Assembly (NCBI GenBank): GCA_028023455.1
Contig: JAQFVV010000157.1
Span: 2,542,001 to 2,606,000 of the forward strand
Reading direction: 5' to 3'
Length of the DNA stretch: 64,000 bases
Origin: Epiperipatus broadwayi
Lineage: Eukaryota > Onychophora > Udeonychophora > Euonychophora > Peripatidae
In this document: in pieces, positions 47,076 through 58,679 of the stretch
Layout of the letters: each line of letters starts with the position of its first letter
Numbering within the stretch: the stretch's first letter is position 1
Notes under the pieces: model-generated
What the model saw: only the letters and a program-made list of their open reading frames with translations
What the model was told of the DNA's origin: nothing
Databases searched by the model: none
Position numbers and translations under genes: made by a program

Positions 47076-48411
47076 ATTTTTTTTTTAATAAAAAAAAAAA
47101 AACCTAAAAAAAGAAAAAAAACTGAGCTATTAAATAAAACCCTAAATGGCTAATAAATAAATGCAACTGCTGATCAATTTATAGGTAGAAATATACATCT
47201 GTGGCAGACCAAATAACAATATTTATGCTATATATTAGAATAACTAAATAAAAATTACAAATGCTTACATGCATCTCGATGGTATATAAATAAAATAATG
47301 AAACTTATGCATATAAATGCACATTGACACTTGACTGGATTATGAATAGTCCACAAACCCAGAATTGTTTACATTACCTGATTTGATAAATTTTTAAAAA
47401 AAATAATGAAATACTATATGGATTATAAATGCTTACCTGAATATTGATTTTATGTGAAGAAAATAATGAAACTTATGCATATAAATGCACATTTACTCTT
47501 TGAATTCTTTACCCAAGATAAATCAAAATGAGCCTTCATTTGAAATGAAGGATGAACTTTATTAGAATGACTTGTAAATGAACTATTGATCAATAAACTG
47601 CTTCTAACCTTTTCATAAATGAACTGAAAATGAGTCATCACATGGATATTAAAGAACTATTGAGAGAAGGACTTTATTATACAACAAATTACATTCTTTA
47701 AGTGCTATTATTGGAAGTATACCAAAGAAACACAATGGACCATAAATGAAATATTTGTTTGAATTAAGTGGAACTCTGAATTAAATGCTATCAGTTGTCT
47801 TCATTATTATCTCTGTTGTCTTAATATATCACACTCCTCTCTGTGGATTAACTAAATGATTAAAGATGTAAACTGTTAAAGAACTATTGAAAGAAGGACT
47901 TTATTATACTCTCAACAAATTACATTCTTTAAGTCATATAAAAATGTTATTGGAAGTAGGCCGAAGAGATACAAGGGACTGTCAATGAAATATTTTGTTT
48001 GATGGACATTTATTTAAACCTGTTATTAAATAAAATTATTGTTACTTAAAATTAATTTTAGTTATCCAGTTGTTCAATTCTATTTTTTTTTATTGCATCA
48101 CTTATCATTCAGTGCACTTGTTCATGAGAATCTCATGCCTCCTGAGCTATGTCTGGCATAACTAGACCTAGGTAAGTCAGGTTGTAGTGAGATGGAACTC
48201 TAGTGGCGCCATTTGGAAAACCAAACACAAAAATGTCTAGATGCTTCCAGTTTCTATGGTGCTCCATCCTCTGATGAGCAGGAAATATTGTTGTAGGGGG
48301 GGTTAACATCTGCATTGGGGAATGCCAATCGATAGTTCCATCCTGCAACATGCATATCAGGAAATTGTTACAACCGAGGTAATAAAGGGATTGTATGGCG
48401 GTCCGGTTACA
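45822..48411 (+). repeat. 3' LTR of gag-only LTR retrotransposon
   Basis: 2590 bp, beginning TGAAACAGATATACTG and ending GTCCGGTTACA. TATAAATAG at 46265-46273 and AATAAA at 48381-48386 match the 5' LTR. Differences are mostly single substitutions, plus an extra A-rich stretch near 45881-45915 and a degenerate A-rich block at 47034-47118. Confidence 0.9.
47034..47118 (+). other. Degenerate poly-A block in the 3' LTR
   Basis: Here the 3' LTR is almost pure A/T runs, while the 5' LTR has ordinary mixed sequence of about 115 bp (41925-42035). Sequence agreement resumes at about 47119 (TGAGCTATTA). Either a local poly-A expansion has overwritten the LTR, or this is a consensus error in the assembly. 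Confidence 0.7.
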
Positions 48412-49450
48412 ATATATATGTATATTTATTGTCTTGTATAAGATAAAATTTAGTGATGAATTTCTGATATTTGCACTGCCTATGTGTTTTGTAATTTTTG
48501 TATAAATTACTATTATTATTATTTTCATAAAAGTCTGAAATATGTTAATATTTTAAAATAATTTTCTATTTAACTTAAATTTACTGTTATATTTTTAAGA
48601 CCTTTTTTAATAGCTTTTATCTCTCTAGTTTTATGTCATCAAATATCTCACATATCCTGTTAACTATATTACATCTAGAAATATATTTTTTTTATTATTT
48701 AAAATATAATCTGACTTTGCTTTACCTTCATTTGGATATTTTCAAATTCAGATTAATTTTACATTTTTCTCAAAAAATTGATATTACAAGTTTATTTTTC
48801 TGCAAATTCCACACTTGCATGTCCTTTTTCATTTCTATTTTTGTATCTAAATTTATATATATCTCTTTCATCTTTTGATATTTTTCTAATTCTTTTACTG
48901 AAATGTTTATAATCACATTCATATCGGCTTTTTCAAACCAAATTGTGCAAATCGCTTTTTGCGAGTGTTAAATAATAAATGAATACCCTCTGAAAAAGCC
49001 GATATGAATGTGATTACAATTGTATACAGATGCTATAAAAAATAAATGCTGATTGAAATGTTTATAGTAACTTTAAAATGTTATTTAATATGTTCAAGAG
49101 CATACTTAAAATCCATATAAATTGATCTCCTTTTTTAACAGAATGAACACTTGTTGACATATAAAACAGAATTATTTACATTTATTATCTTCCATCAAGT
49201 TGAATAACTAATCATGCTTGTTCATCTATTATTCCATCAATCAAATCAAATTTATTCTTCCATTTTTTATATATATTTATAATGAATCCTATTCCATCTG
49301 ATCTTCCAATGTTCAGGTCTTTATAGTAAAATACATTTTCACTTTTGAAATAAATTATCTTTTCATCTTTCCTTCCAACTTAAAATCTGGTAATATGCTA
49401 TTTAATAATATTAGACAGTTTATGTACTCTGGATAATTTTTTTTACCCAT
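48412..49450 (-). pseudogene. RTE-type LINE, endonuclease part (continuation of 39190-40758)
   Basis: On the minus strand at about 49180-49345 a frame reads FYYKDLNIGRSDGIGFIINI, then YKKWKNKFDLIDGI and EQA.LVIQL. This matches the apurinic-type endonuclease of RTE-like LINEs (F.Y.G....GVGF..N..W...I, then L.I). Its distance from the FADD-equivalent block at about 39820, once the 7653-bp LTR element is removed, is close to the usual endonuclease-to-RT spacing. It is therefore one LINE split by the insertion. A small hairpin at 48912-49053 interrupts it as well. Confidence 0.65.
48912..49053 (+). mobile_element. Hairpin element H3 with 13-bp TSD
   Basis: The arms ATCACATTCATATCGGCTTT (48912 on) and the reverse complement around AAAGCCGATATGAATGTGAT (48994-49015) are near-perfect. 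A tail CAATTGTATACAGATGCTAT ending AAAATAAATGCTGAT follows. Exact 13-bp repeats TGAAATGTTTATA (48899-48911 and 49054-49066) flank it. The plan is the same as H1 and H2: hairpin, asymmetric tail with ATAAAT, and TSD. The core sequence differs. Confidence 0.7.
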
Positions 49451-49556
49451 AAGTAATCTACAAATACAGGACAAATCCATTTACTTCTGTTTAAAACCCT
49501 CTAATCACCACTCCATCCTTTTTGTTTTGTCAAAATATACATTACATATAAACATA

Positions 49557-49862
49557 TAATTCTATAATTAAAACACTTCAAGCAATTAAAAATCTCATTT
49601 TCCTCTTTTCTTTACAAAGAATTTTATTTTTTGTATATATATATCCACTTCTTCCAACGTTTCAACTATTTTTAACTTATAGTCATTTTCAAGGATTTGA
49701 GGAGAAGGGAGGCAAATCCTTGAAAATGACTATAAATTAAAAATTAGTTGAAACGTTGAAACAAGTGGATATATATATATATATACAAGAAATAAAGTTT
49801 TTTTTAAAGAAAAGAGGAAAATGAGACTTTAAATTGATTGAAATGTTTTAATTATAGAATTA
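49557..49862. repeat. Hairpin element with ~145-bp arms
   Basis: The outer ends TAATTCTATAATTAAAAC and GTTTTAATTATAGAATTA are exact inverted copies. Pairing runs through TCTCATTTTCCTCTTTTCTT, (AT)n, CCAACGTTTCAACT and ATAGTCATTTTCAAGGATTT to a 16-bp loop near 49700. The right arm holds GTTGAAACGTTG, the GAAACGTT string also seen next to hammerhead-like cores of other repeats. Confidence 0.75.
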
Positions 49863-49869
49863 CAAATAC

Positions 49870-52420
49870 AGGCAAGCAAATGGAAAATTATCATGAAATT
49901 CCAATCTGTTCCACAATCTGACAATTTTAAGTACTCTCTGCCTTCAGTCATCAACCGTAACTTCGACTGATTTCTTTGTAGTCTTCAGATTATGAGAACC
50001 ATTTGTTAACTTATGTCTTCATGATGGTAATTATATAGAAAATGAAATTTCATAAACATAGATCCATTTTCATCCTACTCTCAAAAAAATTCTACCAATG
50101 TCTCAGTGAGACAAAAGATCAAAATGTTTCTTACTCTTAAAACTCAGAGGTAAATGTCTATAAACTTATTGCATTGGTTGATCCAGGTCAATCCATGTTT
50201 ATTTAAAAGCAGCTGCGACAAAAAAAAAGGTATGAAATAGTCATTAGAATTTGACCTGCTTGATTTTTTTGAAGCTTTTAAAAGGAATCATAGAGTCTTC
50301 TTTTAATTAATAGCAAAATCTCTTGGTAATCTTTATTAATAAATATTATTTAATTAAAATTATGTTTTGAATACAGTTTTTATTGGTGTTTTTCATGGGT
50401 TAAAAAAAAAAAAAGGAACAATCTTTATCAAGCTTTGAAGGATACATATTTAAAAACAAAAGTAACGAATCAATTGCTTCTTCTTTTCTCTCTGTGCTAT
50501 ATTATTATACATCATTTTTTGATTTGAATATATATATATATATATGCATACACACTTACATATGTACATGAAAATCTTTGTGGAGTAAAGTTTAAATTAT
50601 AATGGAGCTTGGGACATTTTTCTTGAAGAAGACATTTGTCTAACATATGAATAATTTTCAAGCAAGTTTAAAACTTTTTTCAGGTAACTGTATCAAAGCG
50701 AACCCAACTAACTATTCAATTATTGGGCATCTTGACTTTCTTAATTTTAGCCCAAAAATCCATAAACCCCTAAATCCATCTGCAATTGATTAGCCCAATG
50801 AGTAAATTTGTTTGTTTTTTTCACGGCAGCAGCGATACTCAGCTTTTTAAATTATGCGTACCACTCAAAGAATATCAAAATTTCTCCATACCATCATATA
50901 TATATATGTAGGCAAATAAAAACTATTTATTTTACTTTTTTGGTAACTAAAACATAATTATCATAATAAAAGTTAAATATTTAATTTATTCAGAAACAAA
51001 TAGTATTTCCAACATTATTACATTTTTATCTAGAAAGAGCGGGAAAAGCAGTAATAGATGTAATGAAGATATAGTTTACATTTTTTTAAAAAAAAAAATT
51101 ACTAGTTTTACATTCTTTGAATAAATTATTTAAATATGATTTTTCAAAAACAATTTATATTTTGCATATGCCCAGCAAATCCATCGCATAGCATCATAGC
51201 TTGAGTATAGAGGAATACTAAAAGTATTTGCTTTGCAAGAGATTGAAATTATTTTGTTTATATATAATAGTTACTTATATTCTTAGTTCTCTGTCACTGG
51301 CAGTTTGTCATAAACACAGAAAGAATAAGTAATAATTTTAGAAAATGAGCTTAGATTTTCATTGTAATGTGTTTTTCAATTACAAATTGCTATAACAAAT
51401 CCAAGTATAAAACCACGTAAAAAGAAAATATGTCAATGTCAAATTAAGAAAATCACTTCTAAAATGTCAATTACATATGAAAAATAAATTGTGTCGTGCT
51501 TTTAAAAATCATACAATTTTATTTTTATTAACACTTTTTTAATACTATGATGAGGTTTAAGTAAAAATTTTAAAATATTATTTATAAAACTATAAAATCT
51601 CATACATATATTGATAGCTTCTTTTTTTTTTTTTGCTTACAATTTCTGTTGGATGTAAAATACGACTATAGATATATATACTTCCCCATTCTTTTTAAAT
51701 TCATATAAATAAAGATAACTGAGATTTAAAGTTTATATCTGTGCTAGAGATAATCTCTAGTTTAGAAAATGATTAGTAATAATCATTATTGTATTTATCT
51801 GAGGTGGATGGTGTCAAAGTTGGGAGTGGAGTGAGTTTGACAATGGTAAATAAAAATATAATAATTTAAAATACGACTAACAAACAAACAAAAATATATA
51901 TATTGCATTCATTGTCTTTTTTAACTGACATTTTATATTATTAACAATTTTTAATTTATTCATTAGTTAATATAATCGCAGGAAATACTCTAATATTATT
52001 TTCCAAAGCTCTGTTATACTTTTTTACACACGTACCATGTTACTAGCATACAATCATTAATGAGTATATCCGGAGAGAGAAAAGAGATAAAATAAAAAGT
52101 CAGAATTGTATTTGGCAATGAGTACATAAACTAACTCGTAAAACATAAAAACGATTAAATATATTACACACTGGTTTTTTAATCTCACTTTTTGATATCT
52201 TCTGATGCTTATTTTAATTCCTTTGGCATTGAATTTTTGTTATATAATTATTATTAAAAAAATACATCAATACTTTGTCTAATTATAGATATGTATTATA
52301 TTTTATTCTCAATTATATATCTTCCAATACAAGTGTTCGATATTAAATTCTTTAAATTTGAGGGGGGGGGGGATAATATTTATAATGTAAATAAGTCTGT
52401 CTTTTTGATGAAAATCTTGC
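49870..52420. other. AT-rich intergenic sequence with AT and poly-G tracts
   Basis: (AT)n runs at 50528 and 50897. A G run at about 52363-52371. At 50830-50880 the string CAGCGATACTCAGCTTTTTA followed by GCGTACCACTC is faintly like a hAT end, but no matching other end or TSD was found. No gene recognised. Confidence 0.45.
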
Positions 52421-52433
52421 TCAAGTTTACTAA

Positions 52434-52517
52434 GGCGCCTAGTGGTTAGCATAGCTGCCTTCCAAGCGGCTGGCCCGGGTTCCTTCCCAGTCAATGCTTT
52501 GACATATGTAAAAAAAA
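52434..52517 (+). mobile_element. tRNA-Gly(UCC)-derived SINE with 11-bp TSD
   Basis: GGCGCCTAGTGGTTAGCATA, then GCTGCCTTCCAAGCGGC: the anticodon loop CTTCCAA keeps the UCC anticodon of tRNA-Gly. A decayed T arm follows (CCCGGGTTCCTTCCCAGTC, with the GA of the B box lost), then CAATGC and a 10-bp A-tail. Exact repeats AAGTTTACTAA flank it (52423-52433 and 52518-52528). This copy supports tRNA-Gly(UCC) as the ancestor of the SINE family. Confidence 0.85.
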
Positions 52518-52529
52518 AAGTTTACTAAA

Positions 52530-53150
52530 ATATACTTCACAGAAAATTGTTATTCTTTATTTACTTCATGTGTCCAGTTTAGTCAATATGTGTCCTTGCA
52601 TCAAGCAAACTGAAGAATTTATAGATTGGTTTTCTACATCATCCTTAAATACAATTTTCCCAGCATTTTTTATACAGTGACAATAGGGATACATATTTTA
52701 TTCTAACAATAAACTTGACAGAATACACAACTGATTTAGTTGAATTTTGTATATTACTATAACAAAATACCCTTTTAAAATGAAGTAAGAACATACTAAA
52801 GCAGTATATCTCTTTAGAATACAAGTATGTCTTTTTACTTAAGAAATTATTAAGATATTTAAATTGATTCACATTCTCAAAATGTATTAACCATCAAATC
52901 TAAAATTGCTGAAAATTTGTTTTTTATCACTGATACCTAGATTTATATATATATAATTTGAATCATTTTACATAAATATATAATGATTAGAATAAATAAA
53001 ATTATGACAACAAATAATAAATAAAAATAAACACTGTAATGGAATGTTATGATAACTGTTGATACAAAATATCTAAACAATGATGAAATCTGTATCATTT
53101 AAACCATTATTAACTCACTGCAGGATGAAGATATTTGTAACATTATTTCA
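52530..53150. other. AT-rich intergenic sequence
   Basis: Nothing recognised. Confidence 0.5.
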
Positions 53151-53154
53151 GTAC

Positions 53155-54250
53155 ATCTAATTTATAGTTTTTCTTCTATGTATCCCATCAACAAACTTTT
53201 TATCTCTTCTATCCATTTTACATGTAATTTATTTTTAGATTTTTAAAAATCTCTTGTAATTCTGTTTGGATTTCACTTGTCTATTATTATTGTTGTAGCA
53301 TAGCTCCATTTTAGTTTTTAATTACAATGATACTTGGTTTCTGTTTCAGATATTTTGATTTATTTTTATTAATCTCAATATATATCTGTTTATTCTTTAC
53401 TATGTGTTATCTCTGGAGTTGCTTTTCTATTAACTATCTAAATTAGATTCATAAGTAATCTCTGATGGAACTTTATTAAAAGTCTTTTTATGAATCCAGG
53501 TATATTTTCTTTTAAGACATGCCATCTAATGTAAAGCATTTAACACATTTCCATATATATTAGAAAATTTTCCAAAATATTTGTAATTAATTTTTACAAA
53601 ATTTTCTACTATTAATCTTTATTTTTTATTTTTTTTTTTTTAAGAAAAACTCACTAAGTATTACTTTAGGCCTTTTGGTGCTGATTTTAGTTCTTTTTTT
53701 TTTTTACTTTAATTTTATAGTTTATGTAACATTTGCTACAGCTCTAAAGAATTATTTATGGAATGAAAATATAATCTATAAAATATAGGTGATTTAAATA
53801 ATCTTCGGTTATTTTTTTAGTTTTCTATTTTAATTCATACCACTCTTCTTATAAGAGCATTATATTCCTTAATAGTGTTAATCATTTCATCACCAACATG
53901 ATCTTCACTGTTTTATTTTAATAAATATTCTTCAGTCTATGCCATAATGTTTCAGAGTTTTAATCACCACCAAAATGCTTAAAGATTTAAATTCTTTTTC
54001 AAAATCTATATATTCAATGTAAAATGGGAATTCATATTCATTCATTTTTAATCACTTTTCTTAATACTTGATCATAGACCATTGTGCAATAACCACTTAT
54101 AAATCCAATTTATTATTTTGGATAACTTGTGAGCTACATGCAAATAAAAAATGGGTAGAAGACTGCTAAATTTCTTATTTTTAATATCTTGTTTTCAATT
54201 TTCTAAATATCAATATTATTATTGTACTTGTTCAGTAGTTTGTGAATAAC
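53155..54250 (-). pseudogene. RTE-type LINE RT fragment, second copy
   Basis: Minus-strand readings give YDQVLRKVIKNEYEFPFYIE and YIDFEKEFKSLSI at about 53975-54060, matching the 'DHIQVLR..IE....LPLYIAFVDYEKAFDSV' block of RTE-like RT. Lower down, LKWSYATTIIIDK and KWIEEIK (about 53190-53330) correspond to the C-terminal 'LKW.WAGHIAR..D' and 'RW.DEI' signature. Many stops, so it is dead. The order agrees with the copies at 39190 and 62870. Confidence 0.65.
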
Positions 54251-54607
54251 TTTCTCAACAATTTTTTTAATTCTTTATTTGCTTTTTTATTATGTCTCAC
54301 TTGTTTATTTAAAATATTTGGTATTTTATTTGGTGTTCTCTTATATGGGCTGCAATGTTTTTTTGATTTTTATTATTATGCAGTTCATTGTAGAGTTTTC
54401 TCACTTATCCAAGGTATTATAATTATTTTAGTAATGATATTACTTTTTTTTTTATTATTGCTAAAATATCTTTTATATCAATAGGAATATTTTTTAGATC
54501 TTTGAAACTTTTATTTTTATCTATAGCTTTCTTTGCTATTTTAATATTATATTCTTATGCTAGGATTTATTTTATATTTCATATATTAAAATTTACCTCC
54601 TCCTTCT

Positions 54608-55445
<838 letters not shown>

Positions 55446-55449
55446 TTTT

Positions 55450-55495
55450 ATCATTATTATTATTATTATTATCATCATCATCATCATCATCATCA

Positions 55496-55551
<56 letters not shown>
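55450..55551 (+). repeat. (ATT)n(ATC)n(ATT)n microsatellite
   Basis: ATT units change to ATC units (55470-55497) and back to ATT. It lies just upstream of the PLE remnant on the minus strand, so the PLE remnant is framed by trinucleotide arrays on both sides. Confidence 0.95.
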
Positions 55552-55552
<1 letters not shown>

Positions 55553-55559
55553 TTCTATT

Positions 55560-56900
55560 ACACTTTTTTTGCACATATTGGGTCATTAAAAAATTTACTG
55601 AATAATTGCTTTTATTTCTTTTATCTATAGATTGTTTTTTTTTAAATAGAATATAAATTGGTTTTATCCAGCTCTGAGCCATTTTCAGTCTTCTATATAC
55701 ATGATTTTATAAATTCTCTAAATTTGTTAAAATATTTCTGAAAAATAGAAATATTACCTATTATTATTAATTTGTCTATCTGCTTTTACATTAACATATA
55801 TCTTATATCTCCTTAATAGATAAACATTTCCTGTATTGAATTTGTTAAACAACATTAATCTTAAAATGTATGATTTTTGTTTATTTTCTCTTTGGATTTT
55901 TAATATGGTTTTCTTTTTTTGAATATTTGACAAGTTTGTTTTATATTTATTTATCTTTTTGTATCTAACAATAATCATTTTACTTTCATTTTTCAGATTT
56001 TAATATTTGTATTCTGATATTAAAATCTATAATGGCAATTTTAAAATATTGTTTAATCTGCTTAAAAATATTTCATACATGTACAAGAGTATTTAATCTC
56101 TTTCTTTTTCAAATTGAAAACTTATTTGGACATAAATCGCAATTATCAGAATTTAGTATTTCTGACTAAATTTAAAAAGTCTTTGCTATTTTGTCTGATA
56201 TATTTTGATCTCCTGAAAATATTCAATTTAATATGCAATACCTCTCCTAGTTAATGTATTTTTTCTTCATTAAGAAAGAATCTTTCTTTATAAATGGCCA
56301 ATTATAAAATAATTATTAAACATCACCTTAAATTCAAAACCTAAAGATTTTATCAACTTGTGCTTTAGTCACCAACTACACCCTTAGCTGATGACATTAC
56401 AACCTTCATGTGATCAATTTTTTATAATATTTTAATAAATCATACCACCATGTCTTTAGCAGAACACTCATAAAATACAGCTATTGATAATTATACACCA
56501 AACAAACCAATAGCAAATGCTATCTGAACACAAGCATTCATTTTTCTTCAATAAAATACAAACAATATCTCAGCCAAAAATTATCAGGCTTCTGAGAAGA
56601 AAAAAAGAATAAGATGTTATCTTAGTTCCCATGCTTAGAAGGGAAATCCAGTAAACAAGTCCACTGGTATATGCATATTAATGATAGGCTTATTCATTTT
56701 TGTGCACTAAATAAACATACTCATACAGTAATAATAACTACATGATAAGGATATATGGAGTCATTGCTAAAACAAATTGTCCTGCTCATTTTTAAGTTAA
56801 TAATAAACAATAAAATATCTGTTTTCAATTAAATTTAAAAATTACTAAAAAAAATTACAATAAGTAAAAGTGTAAAATTTATTATAAAATTATAATATTC
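55560..56900. other. AT-rich intergenic sequence
   Basis: Short frames only (for example 55754-55978 minus). Nothing recognised. Confidence 0.5.
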
Positions 56901-56905
56901 AAAAA

Positions 56906-57969
56906 CTTGAGATATGCAAGTTGATATGAAAAATATAAGAAAATTTTTTATTTATTTATTTAATAGCACTAAGCCAGTTTTCAGTGAATTCTCACAGAAT
57001 CATAGTGCAGAATATAATCTTGCAGTTGAGAGTTCAAATATATAGTGGTTGAGAAATATATAAGTTTATCCCAGTATGCAAATTATATGTTCCATTTCTT
57101 TGATAGTGCGATGTGAGAGTCATTTCTGTTAATTGAATGTGGGGTCTCTTGTAATTGCTCATACTTCTTTAATTTTTCTTATTCTATCATTTCTCTCTGT
57201 ACAAACTATTTAACATTCAAGGAAGAAAAGAGATGTCCCATAGCCAATCTCGTGTTCAACAAAGATTAACTTGTGTTCTTGCCTTAATTTTGCTTTTTTA
57301 TATAAATAGGTGTGCTCGGCAATTCTTATCAACCTATTAGTGTGAGATTCACCATAGTACACTGCACTGCAGGATGAGGCAGGGCAGGAGATCTTATATA
57401 TGATTTGGGGAGCATGTTCTAAAGGGGTAACCTTCTAAATACCATCAAAGATAAAACTCCATTCAAACACAATCCCCAAATCATATATAAAATCTCATGC
57501 CCTTCCCTGTCTTGCAGTGCAGTGTATTATGGATAATCTCATGCTAATAGGTCAATGAGAATTGCACAGCACACCTATTTATATAAAAATGCAAAATTAA
57601 GTCATGGATACAAATCAATCTTTGGTGAACATGAGTTTGCTACAGGACATCTTTTCTCTCTCAAAGGTTAAACAGTTTGCACAGAGAGAAATGATAAAAA
57701 AAAAATTAAAAAAACATGGGCAATTGCAAGAGACCTCACTTTCAATAGACCGAAAGGACTCTTGCATCCAACTATCAAAGAAATGGAACATATAATTTGC
57801 ATACTGGGACAGACATATTTCTGAACCACTATATATTTGAACTCTCAACTGCAAGATTTTATTAGCACTATGATTCTGGTGAGAATTCACTAAAAACTGA
57901 CTTAGTGCTATTAAATAAATAAAAATTTTGTTTTCTTATAACTTTTCATATCAACTTGCAAATCTCAAG
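56906..57969. repeat. 1.06-kb foldback (long inverted repeat, ~500-bp arms)
   Basis: The left arm (56906-57408) and right arm (57473-57969) are inverted copies along their whole length, with scattered substitutions and small indels. Outer ends: CTTGAGAT and ATCTCAAG. Inner ends: ATATATGATTTGGGGA and CCCCAAATCATATAT, around a 64-bp loop. Shared internal landmarks are ATTTAATAGCACTAAG, CACTGCACTGCAGGA and TATAAATAGGTGTGCT. The 63- and 91-codon frames in the right arm have no intact counterpart in the left arm and no known domain. No TSD was found. A transcript would form long dsRNA. Confidence 0.85.
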
Positions 57970-57974
57970 CTTTC

Positions 57975-58670
57975 GAGTGTTATATAACTATATGAAAAAA
58001 GTTTAATGTTTAATAAACTATAAATAAAAAGTAATTCATAAAGTAAAAGAAATAAAAATAAGTTGAAAGGTAAATTAAGATTACATAAGCAAATAAATAT
58101 AATCTGTACCAATACAAAAAGAAAATCAAATATAATAAAATGAAAGAGAATAACTATTGAATGGAAAAAGTAGTTCACAAAGAAGTTTACATAGTAAATA
58201 TAAAGAAGAGATAAACAAATGTATTTTTTAATAATAAGAATAATCATAAAACTGAATAATAATATACATATAAAAAAGTGAATTAGAAGTAAAAAAATAT
58301 GAAGAAAAAAACTCCAATAAAACAAACAAAGTGGTGGCATAAAATAATAATAATAAAAAAAATTACTATTAAGAAAATAAATCAGTTTATTTTTGGTTTA
58401 AAAATCAAGCAGAATATAAAATCTATGATAAAAATAATAAAAGAATATTATTTGTGCCCCTCAAAAAAAAAAAACCATTAAAACGTACAAATTTGGAAAA
58501 GATCCCAAGAAAATAAAAATTACATTATCTTAAAAAGAATGAATTTAAGAGCAGAACAAAGGGACCAGAATAGTAATTGTCTTTTGTTAAGACATGAATA
58601 AAAAAAAATCATCTCAAAAAAAAAAAAGTGTAAATACTTTAAAAATTTTAAAAAGAATTTAATATTAAGA
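57975..58670. other. A-rich intergenic sequence
   Basis: Plus strand dominated by A; the minus-strand 129-codon frame (57951-58340) and the plus-strand 60-codon frame are composition artefacts. Confidence 0.55.
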
Positions 58671-58679
58671 TTAGATAGA

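Larger units (their letters stand above)
40759..48411 (+). mobile_element. Gag-only LTR retrotransposon, Ty3/gypsy-like, non-autonomous
   Basis: Total 7653 bp: 5' LTR, 2.5-kb internal region and 3' LTR. The internal part codes for a Gag-like protein only; no protease, RT, RNase H or integrase is present. The flanks are ATATATAT on both sides (40751-40758 and 48412-48419), compatible with a 4-, 6- or 8-bp TSD in AT-repeat DNA. It sits inside a minus-strand LINE. The layout matches plant 'TR-GAG' elements: complete LTRs, gag, no pol. The open Gag frame and near-identical LTRs point to a recent insertion. Pol must be supplied by a relative. Confidence 0.85.

Noticed and set aside
50830-51220. 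Second hAT element (CAGCGATACTCAGCTTTTT start)
   Set aside because: The proposed other end near 51195-51215 is weak, and there is no 8-bp TSD.
57604-57890. Frames of 63 (plus) and 91 (minus) residues inside the foldback
   Set aside because: No intact counterpart in the other arm, no known domain and many nearby stops.
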